Shown here: one piece after another, positions 34,765 to 44,264 of the stretch
How the letters are laid out: each line of letters begins with the position of its first letter
How positions within the stretch are numbered: the stretch's first letter is position 1
From: Photobacterium swingsii
GTDB lineage: Bacteria > Pseudomonadota > Gammaproteobacteria > Enterobacterales > Vibrionaceae
Assembly: GCF_024346715.1 (NCBI RefSeq)
Contig: NZ_AP024852.1
Coordinates: 1,984,001-2,048,000 of the forward strand
DNA: 64,000 bases
Direction of reading: 5' to 3'
Made by a program: the position numbers and the translations under genes
Notes under the pieces: generated by a model
Database searches by the model: none
What the model saw: the letters and a program-made list of their open reading frames with translations, nothing else
What the model was told of the DNA's origin: nothing

Positions 34765-35921
34765 TAACGCTCCTTCACCGGTTTACCATCGAGGCGGATA
34801 ACTGTGCCATTGACACCATAAACATCACTTGCCATCTCCATTAAAACGAAAGGCACTTGTTGATTGATCCGTTTTGCTTGCTGAAAGCTAATTGCAATAT
34901 CTGGTGGTGAAATCACTCCCACAGGAAGCTGACCAACGTCTATTTCACCTTTAATCACTTGCAAGCCATATATCGCAGCTTGGTGAGCATTGTTCACAAA
35001 ACTCACACCAAACGACATTAACGCGCTGTGTTCGGTTTGGTTAACCACATCAGGCACTGCCGAGATCAAGGCTAACTTTTTTGAATACTGGTTAATTTCA
35101 TCGACACGAGACAACAAGCTTGAGCTACCCGTGAGCCACAGCACTGAGTGTGCTAATTGAGGGTCATCTGCTTGCAGTTGCTGAATACCCCGACTCATTG
35201 CGGCATCTAGCTTTAAATCCGCCATAGTTTCGTCTACTGCAATAGGCACAATCTTGATGCCCGCTTGCTCTGCCACTCTCTTTAGCGGTAAAAACTGCGT
35301 GAGGTATGCACTGCGGTTAGTGTTGGCATACAAAATACCTATACTTTTTAGCGTTGGCTTAAAGCGCTGCATAAAGTTCAACACCACATCAGCAGGTAGA
35401 TTAAGCGAGGTAAAAGCAAAGTTATCACCCGAACCACTGTAATGTTCAATCAGCCCTAACTGCACAGGATCTTTTGCGTTCACAGAAATAACAGGTAATT
35501 TCCCTCCTGCATAAACGTTTCGCACTTCGACAGTCGCTTTAGAGCCTAATGTGTATATGAGATTGACTTTACTTTCTGCCTGCTTCAACAAAGTCGTTAA
35601 TTCCACCTGTGTTGATGGCAATTTTCTTACTACCCATTGTGCTTGCGGGAGTTCGCGACTGTATTCGCTTAACAAGGTTTTTAATGCAACGTCATACGAT
35701 GTCGCTTTGCGAGACACAATCACTAACACTCGTGGTAGTGCTTGTTTTGCTGAGTACAGTACGCTGTCTTCCGTTACCTCCGCTTTCCAATGGCTCGACG
35801 CTGTAGGTTGTAAATCGTCCCCCAGCCACTCAGGCCAATTCGCATGAGCGAGAAATGAAATCAACATCAAGCAACTGCTCATCACAAACGTCATAAGACG
35901 TTCTATCATCAAGCGCTTCAT
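34764..35921 (-). CDS. ABC-type substrate-binding-like lipid-free periplasmic protein (TrpX-type)
   Basis: The protein has 385 residues. A signal peptide (about 1-27, ending FLAHA) precedes a periplasmic type 1 binding fold of the ABC_sub_bind family: ARVLVIVSRKATSYDVAL-like first half, VNLIYTLGSKATVEVRN, KSIGILYANTNRSAYLTQF, and GVISPPDIAISFQQAKRIN near the end. No ABC permease or ATPase gene accompanies it. It is coupled by one-base overlaps to both the sensor-MFS gene and the next binding protein, so the three are made together. Ligand unknown. Confidence 0.8.
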   Translation of the reverse strand: MKRLMIERLMTFVMSSCLMLISFLAHANWPEWLGDDLQPTASSHWKAEVTEDSVLYSAKQALPRVLVIVSRKATSYDVALKTLLSEYSRELPQAQWVVRKLPSTQVELTTLLKQAESKVNLIYTLGSKATVEVRNVYAGGKLPVISVNAKDPVQLGLIEHYSGSGDNFAFTSLNLPADVVLNFMQRFKPTLKSIGILYANTNRSAYLTQFLPLKRVAEQAGIKIVPIAVDETMADLKLDAAMSRGIQQLQADDPQLAHSVLWLTGSSSLLSRVDEINQYSKKLALISAVPDVVNQTEHSALMSFGVSFVNNAHQAAIYGLQVIKGEIDVGQLPVGVISPPDIAISFQQAKRINQQVPFVLMEMASDVYGVNGTVIRLDGKPVKER

Positions 35922-38137
35922 TATTTGGCCTCCTGCTGTTGTTGGCGATCAAAGGCCATAAAAGAGATAGCGGCAATAGCGAAGAAACAAGCGACAATCA
36001 GCAAAGCTTGCTCGATAGAGAACCAAAACAACAACTGGCCAATAATGATGGCGCCCGATACGTGACCAAGACGTTCTAAGAAACGGTAAGTCGCAGCAAC
36101 TGAAGAATCTGAGCCTTGTTGTTGAGCCGTGGCATTTACAACATGCGTAACTACAGGTGCATTGATCAAACCATGCGAAGCGCCCATAAAGAGCATCGCC
36201 ACTGTGGTTAACACAACGATAAGTAAGTCGGATTCCATGCTGAAAGCAACAGCCAGTGTCACTAAGGCAATACCAGCTAAAAAGTTACCCAAAGTTAACG
36301 CGGCTTTACTGCTGCCATACTTATCAACCCAAGGGCCAACTTTGTAACTCACCAACAATACAATCGCAGCATAAGTCATAAGCACCTGACCAATACTTTC
36401 TTTGCTGATCCCTTTCTCCGCCAAGATCAACGGAACAGCAAACGACACAACACCGGTTAACGCCGCTTTGGTCGGAATCCCCACCAATACCATGGTGCGA
36501 ATAAACGCTGGTACTTTAATTAATCGCCATGCATCAACGGCCATCGCGTTGATATTGCTGATAAGGTTGCCCGATGTACTCTCAGTTGCTTGCATGGAGG
36601 GTAAGATCAGACTAAACAGACACATCACAGTGCCAATCGCAGCAGATATAGTGAAGATCCCCATATCACCAAAGTAGCTCGCGAGTAATGCGCCAATTGC
36701 CGCACCAGAAATAAAGCCCGCGTTAAAGCAGAACACTATGATACCCGCGGCTTGCGTTTTATTACGTTTGTCACTAAAGCGCAGAATATAGCCTTGCACC
36801 GAAATAAAGATCAAAGCTTGCCCGATGCCTGAAATAAAGCGTGCAGCAATAACTTTGAACATTTCGCCTGACTCGCTAAATCCCAATAAGGCACAGCCGA
36901 ATGTTGACAGTACAATGCCAAAGAAAAGTACCTGACGAATGTCGTACGCTTCAATCAATCGTGCAGCTGGTAACAAGGTAAGCGCAAACCCCAAGAAATA
37001 AAGCGCAAAAAATAGTGAAGAGGCCCCCGCCCCTAAACCATTAGCTTCAGCTACTGAGGTAAGAAATTGTGGCAATATTGGCGCCATCAAAGCTTCCATC
37101 AATACCGCACCTAAAAACAGCGGTTTTAGGCGTTCTAAGACTTGGTCTTTAGATGATTGATTTAACTCACCGCTCAATAAGCGAATGAAGGCAAAACAGA
37201 CAAGACCACAAGCAAAAAATAGGATCGCAAAGTTTTTAAGCACTTGTGCAAGTTGCCCTACCACCATTTCAGCTTGATACGATAGGCGAACCTCACCATC
37301 ACCCGCGGTTGGTAAGGAATACTGAAGCCCACCACTGTTAACAATCATTTGCCCCATGGCATGTTCATCAACACTGTTCGCCACAAGTTCAGCTCGTTTA
37401 TATACCGAAATGCTGGCAAGCTCAGGGTTGGCTAAGCGGAAATGATCCAGCATGCTATCGACACCCGTTAACATGTCACGACCAATGTTGTACTCAAGCA
37501 CAGGTGATAAGCGGTAACTCACGATATCTGCCAGTGATACCGCCTTACTGTGTAGACCATCACGGTATAAGCTGCCCACCAGCATCATTACGCAAACAGT
37601 CATGGCAAAGAACACCACGGTGAAACTGGTTAAATACACCGCTCGTTTACGACTACGCAACACGCTACCAATGAAAATAAGCAACAAGATAAGGATCAAC
37701 CACATCATTGGCTGAAAGGTACTGGTTACCTTCTCTTTCACTTTTTGCTGGCTTAAATAAACTTTCAATGTCCCTATTTGTGAAAATTTATTATTTAGCG
37801 CTATGGTTATTGAATTACCTTCATCATCTTGCTCACCTGTTTGATACAGCGTTTGGCTACCCGCTAACAAGGTTAAGCCTGTCACTGACGTATCTGATTT
37901 CACAATTGGCTGAAGGACTAAATTCAAACCCGCAATGTCTGATAAGGGCACGCCAGATTTCAGCACCTGTTCAATACCAAGACGGGTCGCTTCTGTTTGC
38001 GCCATCACCGCATCTATAGATAATTGACGATAGCTTTTCAGCGCTTGGGCATACCCTACGATCAGCACTAGCAATAGTGACATTGTCACTATTGCTGTGC
38101 CAAAGGTGAGCCGAAGGTTATATTTAACTGTTCCCAC
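35921..38137 (-). CDS. Fusion of a periplasmic sensor module to an MFS transporter
   Basis: The N-terminal third of this 738-residue protein looks like a receptor. A membrane helix (about 12-32), a periplasmic domain (about 33-140), two adjacent helices (about 142-190), a second periplasmic domain (about 192-300; SLADIVSYRLSPVLEYNIGRD) and a further helix (about 303-322) are seen. A full 12-helix MFS transporter follows (about 335-730; GALLASYFGDMGIFTISAAIG, VGPWVDKYGSSKAAL). The periplasmic part resembles the sensing regions of kinases and chemoreceptors. It sits between the ATP-grasp gene and two binding-protein genes. Ligand-gated transport is an inference. Confidence 0.8.
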   Translation of the reverse strand: MGTVKYNLRLTFGTAIVTMSLLLVLIVGYAQALKSYRQLSIDAVMAQTEATRLGIEQVLKSGVPLSDIAGLNLVLQPIVKSDTSVTGLTLLAGSQTLYQTGEQDDEGNSITIALNNKFSQIGTLKVYLSQQKVKEKVTSTFQPMMWLILILLLIFIGSVLRSRKRAVYLTSFTVVFFAMTVCVMMLVGSLYRDGLHSKAVSLADIVSYRLSPVLEYNIGRDMLTGVDSMLDHFRLANPELASISVYKRAELVANSVDEHAMGQMIVNSGGLQYSLPTAGDGEVRLSYQAEMVVGQLAQVLKNFAILFFACGLVCFAFIRLLSGELNQSSKDQVLERLKPLFLGAVLMEALMAPILPQFLTSVAEANGLGAGASSLFFALYFLGFALTLLPAARLIEAYDIRQVLFFGIVLSTFGCALLGFSESGEMFKVIAARFISGIGQALIFISVQGYILRFSDKRNKTQAAGIIVFCFNAGFISGAAIGALLASYFGDMGIFTISAAIGTVMCLFSLILPSMQATESTSGNLISNINAMAVDAWRLIKVPAFIRTMVLVGIPTKAALTGVVSFAVPLILAEKGISKESIGQVLMTYAAIVLLVSYKVGPWVDKYGSSKAALTLGNFLAGIALVTLAVAFSMESDLLIVVLTTVAMLFMGASHGLINAPVVTHVVNATAQQQGSDSSVAATYRFLERLGHVSGAIIIGQLLFWFSIEQALLIVACFFAIAAISFMAFDRQQQQEAK

Positions 38138-38145
38138 AACTAAAC

Positions 38146-39294
38146 CTAAGCGCTCTCTAAGCTTGCAAATTTATCGTTGAAGCAATGTGATAATGCTCCC
38201 GGGCGAGTATTGTTTAGATAGACTAAGCGATTAAATACCATGGATTGAATCAAGTCATGGTAGCTCATGCCCTCACTTTTAATATCGTGACAAACAATAC
38301 TCAGCTTATTGCCTTCAGGACGCTTTAGATCCGGCTTAGGGTTAGTCTCAAGAACATACAGCTTTCCCTGGCTATCCATGCGTAAATCAACACGCACCAA
38401 AGTATGTAGACCAAGTTGTTTGAAGATTTTGATCCCCAAGTCGGCCAATTGTTTACGCAGCTCAGGATCGTCAACTTTCAATAAACGATCATCTGTGATC
38501 GGTTTAACATCCATAGAGGTAAAAATAGGCTCATCTTCTAACAAGACACGCTCTGTGATCGAGAACGCAAGCGGCTCATCACGCTTACTTAGCTCATCAT
38601 TTTTAAATACCACAGGCCCAGCAACAGCCACTACAAACTCACGACCAGACAAAAAAGGTTCAACCATCACAGTGTTATTGGTTGCGGCTTGGACTTGTTC
38701 AATCTTCTGTTTAAGTTGGTCACGTTCAAATACAGGATAAACATGAACAGATGCACGGCCAGAAACAGGCTTAACCACAAATGTCGAACCAAATTCCGCT
38801 TCCATACTGTCTAACTTTTGCTGATTTGCGATAGAGTGAATATCTTCCCCAAGCGCAACAGTAATAAAAGGTGCAGTTGGAATACCTGCGGCGTTAATTT
38901 CGTGCTTGAACAGGTGTTTATTATCTAAAACACCCGCAGTCATCGGTGAGTGACCTACATAAGGTACGCCCAGCATTTCTAACATCGATGGTAAGTGACA
39001 CATCGAGTCAAAGCCTTGCAAACCACCACTATTAGTCACGACTAGATCAATATTCAGTTCTTTTAATCGTTGTGGTAAATCTATGTTTTCGGGCAACACA
39101 CAAACGTGCTTAAAACCTGATTCACATAGTGCATCTGCAATATCACAGGCGACAGGTTGGTACGTTTTGGTTGATCGTGGGCTTAGGTTTTCGTAAATGA
39201 AATTCTCAGGCTGCGACTTTTCACCACCATGTACGACAGCAATTTTTAAGAATTCACGAATCCATGTTTGCTGACTACGGCTAAATACACTCAT
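38146..39294 (-). CDS. D-Ala-D-Ala ligase-like ATP-grasp enzyme inside the T6SS operon
   Basis: The order in this 382-residue protein is that of Ddl-type ligases: an N-terminal domain (VVHGGEKSQPENFIYENLSP; IDLVVTNSGGLQGFD), substrate entry loop GVPYVGHSPMTAGVLDNKHL, nucleotide lysine in FVVKPVSGRASVHV, and magnesium ligands in VRVDLRMDSQG and YVLETNPKPDL (about 300-317). Cellular Ddl is usually about 305-330 residues and encoded elsewhere; this one is longer and not in a cell-wall cluster. It follows two unrecognised genes and precedes the sensor-MFS gene by 8 bases. It may make a dipeptide-like product that the following genes transport or sense. Confidence 0.82.
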   Translation of the reverse strand: MSVFSRSQQTWIREFLKIAVVHGGEKSQPENFIYENLSPRSTKTYQPVACDIADALCESGFKHVCVLPENIDLPQRLKELNIDLVVTNSGGLQGFDSMCHLPSMLEMLGVPYVGHSPMTAGVLDNKHLFKHEINAAGIPTAPFITVALGEDIHSIANQQKLDSMEAEFGSTFVVKPVSGRASVHVYPVFERDQLKQKIEQVQAATNNTVMVEPFLSGREFVVAVAGPVVFKNDELSKRDEPLAFSITERVLLEDEPIFTSMDVKPITDDRLLKVDDPELRKQLADLGIKIFKQLGLHTLVRVDLRMDSQGKLYVLETNPKPDLKRPEGNKLSIVCHDIKSEGMSYHDLIQSMVFNRLVYLNNTRPGALSHCFNDKFASLESA

Positions 39295-39358
39295 TTAAAA
39301 CTCAATATCTCAATCTAAAACTTGGTGGCTAATCAAATTCATTAGCCACTCTTAATAA

Positions 39359-40522
39359 TCAAATAAGGGTTAGCTTATCGACAATGGTTAGCCAGCCCGC
39401 AGGTTCACGCATTAATTTATCCGCACGGTAATGTTCACCGCCGACTTTCAATTTGTGCCCTTTGATATTGACAATTACGCGTTCTTTTTCGATTTTTGCT
39501 GCTTGTGCAAACAGCTCGCGCACCATATTTAATGCTGGGGTTTCTTCGTCATATTCCAGTGGTAACGCTTCTTCACCAAACATGTTTGCCAGACCGTAGT
39601 CGACGTTCATTTCATGGAATGCACGGTAGTGAAGAATCTTTGCCACTTTATCAATCGCAGGAGCAAGCTTACTCAGGCGATATGCCAATGATTGACCATG
39701 AATAAAGCCAGCGGCAGCAGTCGCAGCACCTGTAACCACATTTCCTGGGATACAATCAGTTGCTAGTGCCGCAGTTTGCGATTCAAGCTTCAGCTTTTTA
39801 CAGTCGATAATAAGTTCACAGAGCTTATATTCTAATGCTAACCCTTTGCCTTTAAATTGGCTCAGTGACTCGTTTAGACGCACTAAGTGAGCAATGGTTT
39901 TAGCGTCTGAACGGCCATGACGCGCAGCCCCTAACGCATTCACATGTGTTACGCCAGATAGCACACCACCTGTAAATGAAACGGCCGCACCACCAATTTT
40001 CTTCGCACAACGCTTTTTAAAGTAAGCGGCTGTTTTGGTGTTTTGGTACGAATTCGCATCCATTGGCGATAAAATTGGGTTAGCTTCCAGCTTTCTAGCA
40101 TCACGCTTACCCGACCACTCATAGATCTCTGACAGAATATCGTAGCCAAGTTTTACTGTGCCAATGATGTCGCCAGCACTACCAAACTCGATCCCACTGC
40201 CGGTAGTGTATAAGCCTTCACCTTTCGCCGCGCCAACAATGTCTTTCGTTGCGCTAGCCCAATCCCCAGCAAAACCTAGGATATCGCCGCGCATCTCATT
40301 AACGACTTCGCCATAAATTTTGGCTTCATCAATCGCTTTTTGCTTAGTAAAACCTTGTTGCTTAGGTAGTTTTTTTTGACGTGCCGTTACTTTAGCCCCA
40401 CTTTTCTTACCTAATGGCGTGTAAGTCCCGGCTGTACCTACACCTGCAATCCCTGCATTTTCTAAAATGTCGTTTCTATTTCTAGCAGCTTCTAAGTCGT
40501 AACTTTTTTTTCGGCCAAACAT
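39359..40522 (-). CDS. Unrecognised T6SS-linked protein (387 residues)
   Basis: I do not recognise a family. There is no signal peptide. The N-terminus is basic and low complexity (GKKSGAKVTARQKKLPKQQG). The centre has glycine/alanine-rich hydrophobic stretches (IGGAAVSFTGGVLSGVTHVN; NVVTGAATAAAGFIHGQ) that could insert in or lie on membranes. The C-terminus is mixed and ends WLTIVDKLTLI. It lies between the ATP-grasp gene and another unrecognised gene downstream of clpV. Both have basic, helical, Gly-rich parts and could be a T6SS effector, adaptor or accessory pair. Confidence 0.6.
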   Translation of the reverse strand: MFGRKKSYDLEAARNRNDILENAGIAGVGTAGTYTPLGKKSGAKVTARQKKLPKQQGFTKQKAIDEAKIYGEVVNEMRGDILGFAGDWASATKDIVGAAKGEGLYTTGSGIEFGSAGDIIGTVKLGYDILSEIYEWSGKRDARKLEANPILSPMDANSYQNTKTAAYFKKRCAKKIGGAAVSFTGGVLSGVTHVNALGAARHGRSDAKTIAHLVRLNESLSQFKGKGLALEYKLCELIIDCKKLKLESQTAALATDCIPGNVVTGAATAAAGFIHGQSLAYRLSKLAPAIDKVAKILHYRAFHEMNVDYGLANMFGEEALPLEYDEETPALNMVRELFAQAAKIEKERVIVNIKGHKLKVGGEHYRADKLMREPAGWLTIVDKLTLI

Positions 40523-40666
40523 AATTCAACTCACAATTTATTCGTTGATAAATACTTAAGTTCATCCGGGGCATATTCAGTATTACCCTCTACTCAATAC
40601 GCCCCATTTTTAATATTTCATGGGATGAAATGAACCTTAAGTGATATAGCTTTGGTGCCTGTCTGA

Positions 40667-41617
40667 TTAATGGTTAAAAGACCAGTCAACCAATTCTTTG
40701 GTTTCATCTAAATAAGCATCAAAGCAAGTAATATGCGCCGTAACATCCACAGAGGTTGCTTGCATGACAAAACACATCTGCTGGATCTTATTTATATAAT
40801 GCTTCACTTCGTGATAGCTCATGGCAACATCGTTGCGTGCCTTCTTGATTTTCATGCTTTCTTGAAATTCATCATGATGAAGACCATCAATACTGAACGT
40901 ACTTTCAATTAAGCGCTCAAGTACAACCTGACGATTATCCAGTAATACTGCTGCTTGTTTTAATTTGGCTAAATTACGCTGTAATTTTTGCCCAAGATCT
41001 GAAATATCTTTAGCGTGCCATTTGGCAATTTTTCTTAGAGCCTCTTTTTCACCCAAGTTTTCACTTAAACTGTCTAAGTTTGCCGCATCGTACTTTTGGC
41101 GTTTGCGTGCTTTACGCGCAGTACCCATCGCCTTAGTTACAGCTTCAATTCCTTTAAAGGTATATTTAACCGCAATCTCACCACCAGGAATCAGAGTAAA
41201 TGGTAGCTTGATGAATTTAACTGGGCTTTTCTTTTGCACACGTACCAAGTCAACAATTTTACGACGGGCTTTATAAAAGCGACCGCTGGTTGCAGACTCG
41301 TATGCATGTGCCGAATTATCAAGGTAATCGCCACCACCGTATGTACCACGCTTGTAGCGCTCATGGCTGATAAAGCTATCTGAATCAGACATTTTTGGTG
41401 ATGCAAATGCTTGTAATTTTTGCGCAGCAACTCGGCTAAAGTTGGCAGAAAACTTTTGCTTTGTTTCCTGAATAATGGCTTTTTGCTCAACTTTATCAAT
41501 TACATGCTTATCTATCAGCGCGTTTAATTCAGTGAATTTTCCGCTACCTAGTGCAAGGTCGATAATAGGATCGGCTTTGCCCGCCTTTAACTGCTTGCCA
41601 ATATCTAACTCAGGCAT
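40667..41617 (-). CDS. Unrecognised T6SS-linked protein (316 residues)
   Basis: I do not recognise a family. There is no signal peptide. The protein is mostly helical and basic, with a glycine-tyrosine stretch (RYKRGTYGGGDYLDNSAH) near residue 90, a hydrophobic segment (SPVKFIKLPFTLIPGGEIAVK, about 134-154), and a long helical bundle with coiled-coil character to the end (LGQKLQRNLAKLKQAAVLLD). It starts 37 bases after clpV ends and precedes the other unrecognised gene by 144 bases. Its place among structural T6SS genes suggests an accessory or cargo role. Confidence 0.6.
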   Translation of the reverse strand: MPELDIGKQLKAGKADPIIDLALGSGKFTELNALIDKHVIDKVEQKAIIQETKQKFSANFSRVAAQKLQAFASPKMSDSDSFISHERYKRGTYGGGDYLDNSAHAYESATSGRFYKARRKIVDLVRVQKKSPVKFIKLPFTLIPGGEIAVKYTFKGIEAVTKAMGTARKARKRQKYDAANLDSLSENLGEKEALRKIAKWHAKDISDLGQKLQRNLAKLKQAAVLLDNRQVVLERLIESTFSIDGLHHDEFQESMKIKKARNDVAMSYHEVKHYINKIQQMCFVMQATSVDVTAHITCFDAYLDETKELVDWSFNH

Positions 41618-41654
41618 AATTAATATACTCCATTATGTTTTACACTAAGAAACA

Positions 41655-44264
41655 CTATTCAATAACGATACTTACAGCACCAGCTTCAATAGTAACTTCG
41701 ACATTTTCTATATTTAAACCTTCACTCAAACGAACAATGCATTGCGACGCAAGTTCTGGCATTAAGGTACGGTTAATTATTTGTTCAATCGCTCGTGCCC
41801 CTGTTTCAGGTGAGTGATTTTGTGCAATTAAGTGTTCGATTAACGCTTCACTATAAGTAAAGCTTGCACCGTAATGACTGCGTACGCGTTTTTCGATTCG
41901 CCCCAGTGACAAACGAGCAATTTTCGCCATTTCCTCATTATTTAATGGGAAATAAGGAACAACCGTTGTACGACCTAAGAAAGCCGGTTTGAAGTGATTT
42001 TGCAACGCAGGGAAAATACTCTCGGTAAGTTCAGGAACGCCCGGACGTGCATCAACACAAGCATCCACAACCGCGCTATCAGCGGCATTGGAAGTCATGA
42101 TGATAATGGTGTTCTTGAAATCGATATCGCGCCCTTCACTGTCAGAGATCGAGCCTTTATCAAAGATTTGATAGAACAAGTCATGCACACCCGGATGCGC
42201 TTTTTCCATCTCATCAAGTAGCAAGACTGAGTAAGGATTCTTACGAACAGCTTCCGTTAATACTCCGCCTTTTCCATAACCAACATAACCCGCAGGTGAG
42301 CCGAGCAACATAGAGATTTTGTGCTCTTCTTTAAATTCAGTCATGTTGATGGTCGTGATATTTTTCTCACCACCATATAGTAAATCTGTCAGTGCAAGCG
42401 CCGTTTCTGTTTTACCTACACCACTTGGGCCACACATTAGGAATACGCCAATAGGTTTACGAGGATCAGTCAACCCCGCACGTGACATACGAATGGCTTT
42501 AGAGATCTCTTCAATCGGTGCTTTCTGACCGATGACACGCTTACCAATTTCAGCTTCAATATTCAGTAAACGCGCGACTTCATCTTTGACCATGTTGCCA
42601 ACAGGGATCCCTGTCCACAATGCAATCACTTCTGCGATAGTTTGTTTGTCTACTTGCGGAATAACCAACGGAGCTTCGCCTTGCAACTCACTCAATTCCG
42701 CCATCAGTGCCGCTAAGGTTTGCTGATCTTGGCTATTGGCAATCGCTTCACCCGCACGGAAACGCTCGGAGATAACATCTTGAAGCGCTACGATCTGGTT
42801 AACTAGATTTTTTTCTGTACTCCAACGTGCGTCAAGCTCTGCATACTCAGCTTCTAATTCTGTCATCGTTGCTTCAATCGCAACCAGCTTATCAGCACCA
42901 TTTGCTAACATCGCGTGCTCATGTTCAAACGATGCTTTCTCGTTTTTCGCATAACGAATTTGCTCAGCTAGGTTATCCAACTGCTGCGGCAACGCACTTT
43001 GGCTCAAACCAATACGTGAACAAGCAGTATCAAGCAGGCTGATCGCTTTATCTGGGAGTTGACGTTCAGGAAGGAAGCGAACTGACAAAGTAACTGCCGC
43101 TTCAAGCGCTTCTTCTAAGATGGTCACGCTATGGTGTTTTTGCAGACCTTTCGCAACCCCACGTAGCATTTGAATCGCATCTTTTTCATTTGGTTCACCC
43201 ACCGCAACCAGTTGGAAGCGGCGCGTCAATGCTGCATCCGTTTCAAAGTACTGTTTGTATTCAGCCCAGGTCGTCGCCGCAATAGTTCTGAACTCACCTC
43301 GTGCAAGCGCTGGCTTTAGTAAGTTAGCCGCGTCATTTTGACCCGCCGCGCCACCAGCACCAATTAAGGTGTGTGCTTCATCAATGAAGACGATAATTGG
43401 ACGCGGTGATTGCTTCACTTCTGCCAATACATCTTTCAGGCGATTTTCAAACTCACCCTTAATGCTTGCGCCCGCTTGAAGTAACGACAAATCAAGCGTA
43501 CGCAACTCAACATCCGCTAAGGATGGCGGTACGTTACCGTCAACAATTTGCTGTGCTAACCCTTCAACAATTGCGGTTTTACCCACTCCAGGATCACCGA
43601 CAAGAATTGGGCTGTTCTGGCGACGACGACAAAGAATATCAATCGATTTACGTATTTCGGGGTTACGACCAGAAATAGGATCAAGCTTACCGCTACGTGC
43701 CGCTTCTGTAAGGTTATGGGTGTATTTATCTAATGCAGCAGTGCTGACTTCACCCGTGTGTTCTTGCAAAGGCACCGCTTGTGATGAATGAGCGGACACG
43801 GCACTTTTCGTTGCTGCATGCTGCTTCAATGATTCCATTGATACCGTATTTAACCATGACGCTAATTCACCATTGTAACCACCCTGATCAATACGTTGTT
43901 TAAGCACCATCAGAACGTGATAACCATTAATCGTGGCATTACTATGATTCAACGAAGCTAACAACCAGCAGTCTTTGAGTAATTCAACTAAGGATGGCGA
44001 TAACGAAGGAGCACTATCATTACCACGCGATAAGCCATTAAAGTAATGTGTTAAACCTTGAATGATCTGTTGATTGTCAATATTGCTGTGTTGCAATAAC
44101 GCTTTCCAACCACTATCTGCATCATTCAGTAATTGATAAAACCAATGCTCAGACTCAATACTAAAGTGTGTCCTTGCCATACAATCACCCGCCGCCATTT
44201 CAAGCGCACTTTTTAATGGCGGGGTTAATCGTTTGACCAAACTTTGTAATTCAACGTTGATCAT
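41655..44264 (-). CDS. clpV: ClpV/TssH AAA+ unfoldase of the T6SS
   Basis: The 869-residue protein has an N-terminal ClpV-type helical domain (1-150), a first AAA+ module with Walker A GDPGVGKT (223-230) and Walker B VFIDEAH, and a coiled-coil middle domain. A second AAA+ module follows with GPSGVGKT (near 610) and VLLLDEMEKAHP. The C-terminal D2-small domain ends the protein. It disassembles the contracted TssBC sheath for reuse. It overlaps tssG by 4 bases and the order tssE-F-G-clpV is conventional. Confidence 0.96.
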   Translation of the reverse strand: MINVELQSLVKRLTPPLKSALEMAAGDCMARTHFSIESEHWFYQLLNDADSGWKALLQHSNIDNQQIIQGLTHYFNGLSRGNDSAPSLSPSLVELLKDCWLLASLNHSNATINGYHVLMVLKQRIDQGGYNGELASWLNTVSMESLKQHAATKSAVSAHSSQAVPLQEHTGEVSTAALDKYTHNLTEAARSGKLDPISGRNPEIRKSIDILCRRRQNSPILVGDPGVGKTAIVEGLAQQIVDGNVPPSLADVELRTLDLSLLQAGASIKGEFENRLKDVLAEVKQSPRPIIVFIDEAHTLIGAGGAAGQNDAANLLKPALARGEFRTIAATTWAEYKQYFETDAALTRRFQLVAVGEPNEKDAIQMLRGVAKGLQKHHSVTILEEALEAAVTLSVRFLPERQLPDKAISLLDTACSRIGLSQSALPQQLDNLAEQIRYAKNEKASFEHEHAMLANGADKLVAIEATMTELEAEYAELDARWSTEKNLVNQIVALQDVISERFRAGEAIANSQDQQTLAALMAELSELQGEAPLVIPQVDKQTIAEVIALWTGIPVGNMVKDEVARLLNIEAEIGKRVIGQKAPIEEISKAIRMSRAGLTDPRKPIGVFLMCGPSGVGKTETALALTDLLYGGEKNITTINMTEFKEEHKISMLLGSPAGYVGYGKGGVLTEAVRKNPYSVLLLDEMEKAHPGVHDLFYQIFDKGSISDSEGRDIDFKNTIIIMTSNAADSAVVDACVDARPGVPELTESIFPALQNHFKPAFLGRTTVVPYFPLNNEEMAKIARLSLGRIEKRVRSHYGASFTYSEALIEHLIAQNHSPETGARAIEQIINRTLMPELASQCIVRLSEGLNIENVEVTIEAGAVSIVIE

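Noticed and set aside
40567..40606. GGGGCATATT pairs imperfectly with AATACGCCCC between the two unrecognised T6SS genes.
   Set aside because: The T-rich flank is on the plus strand, where nothing is transcribed, so it is not a useful terminator for the minus-strand operon.
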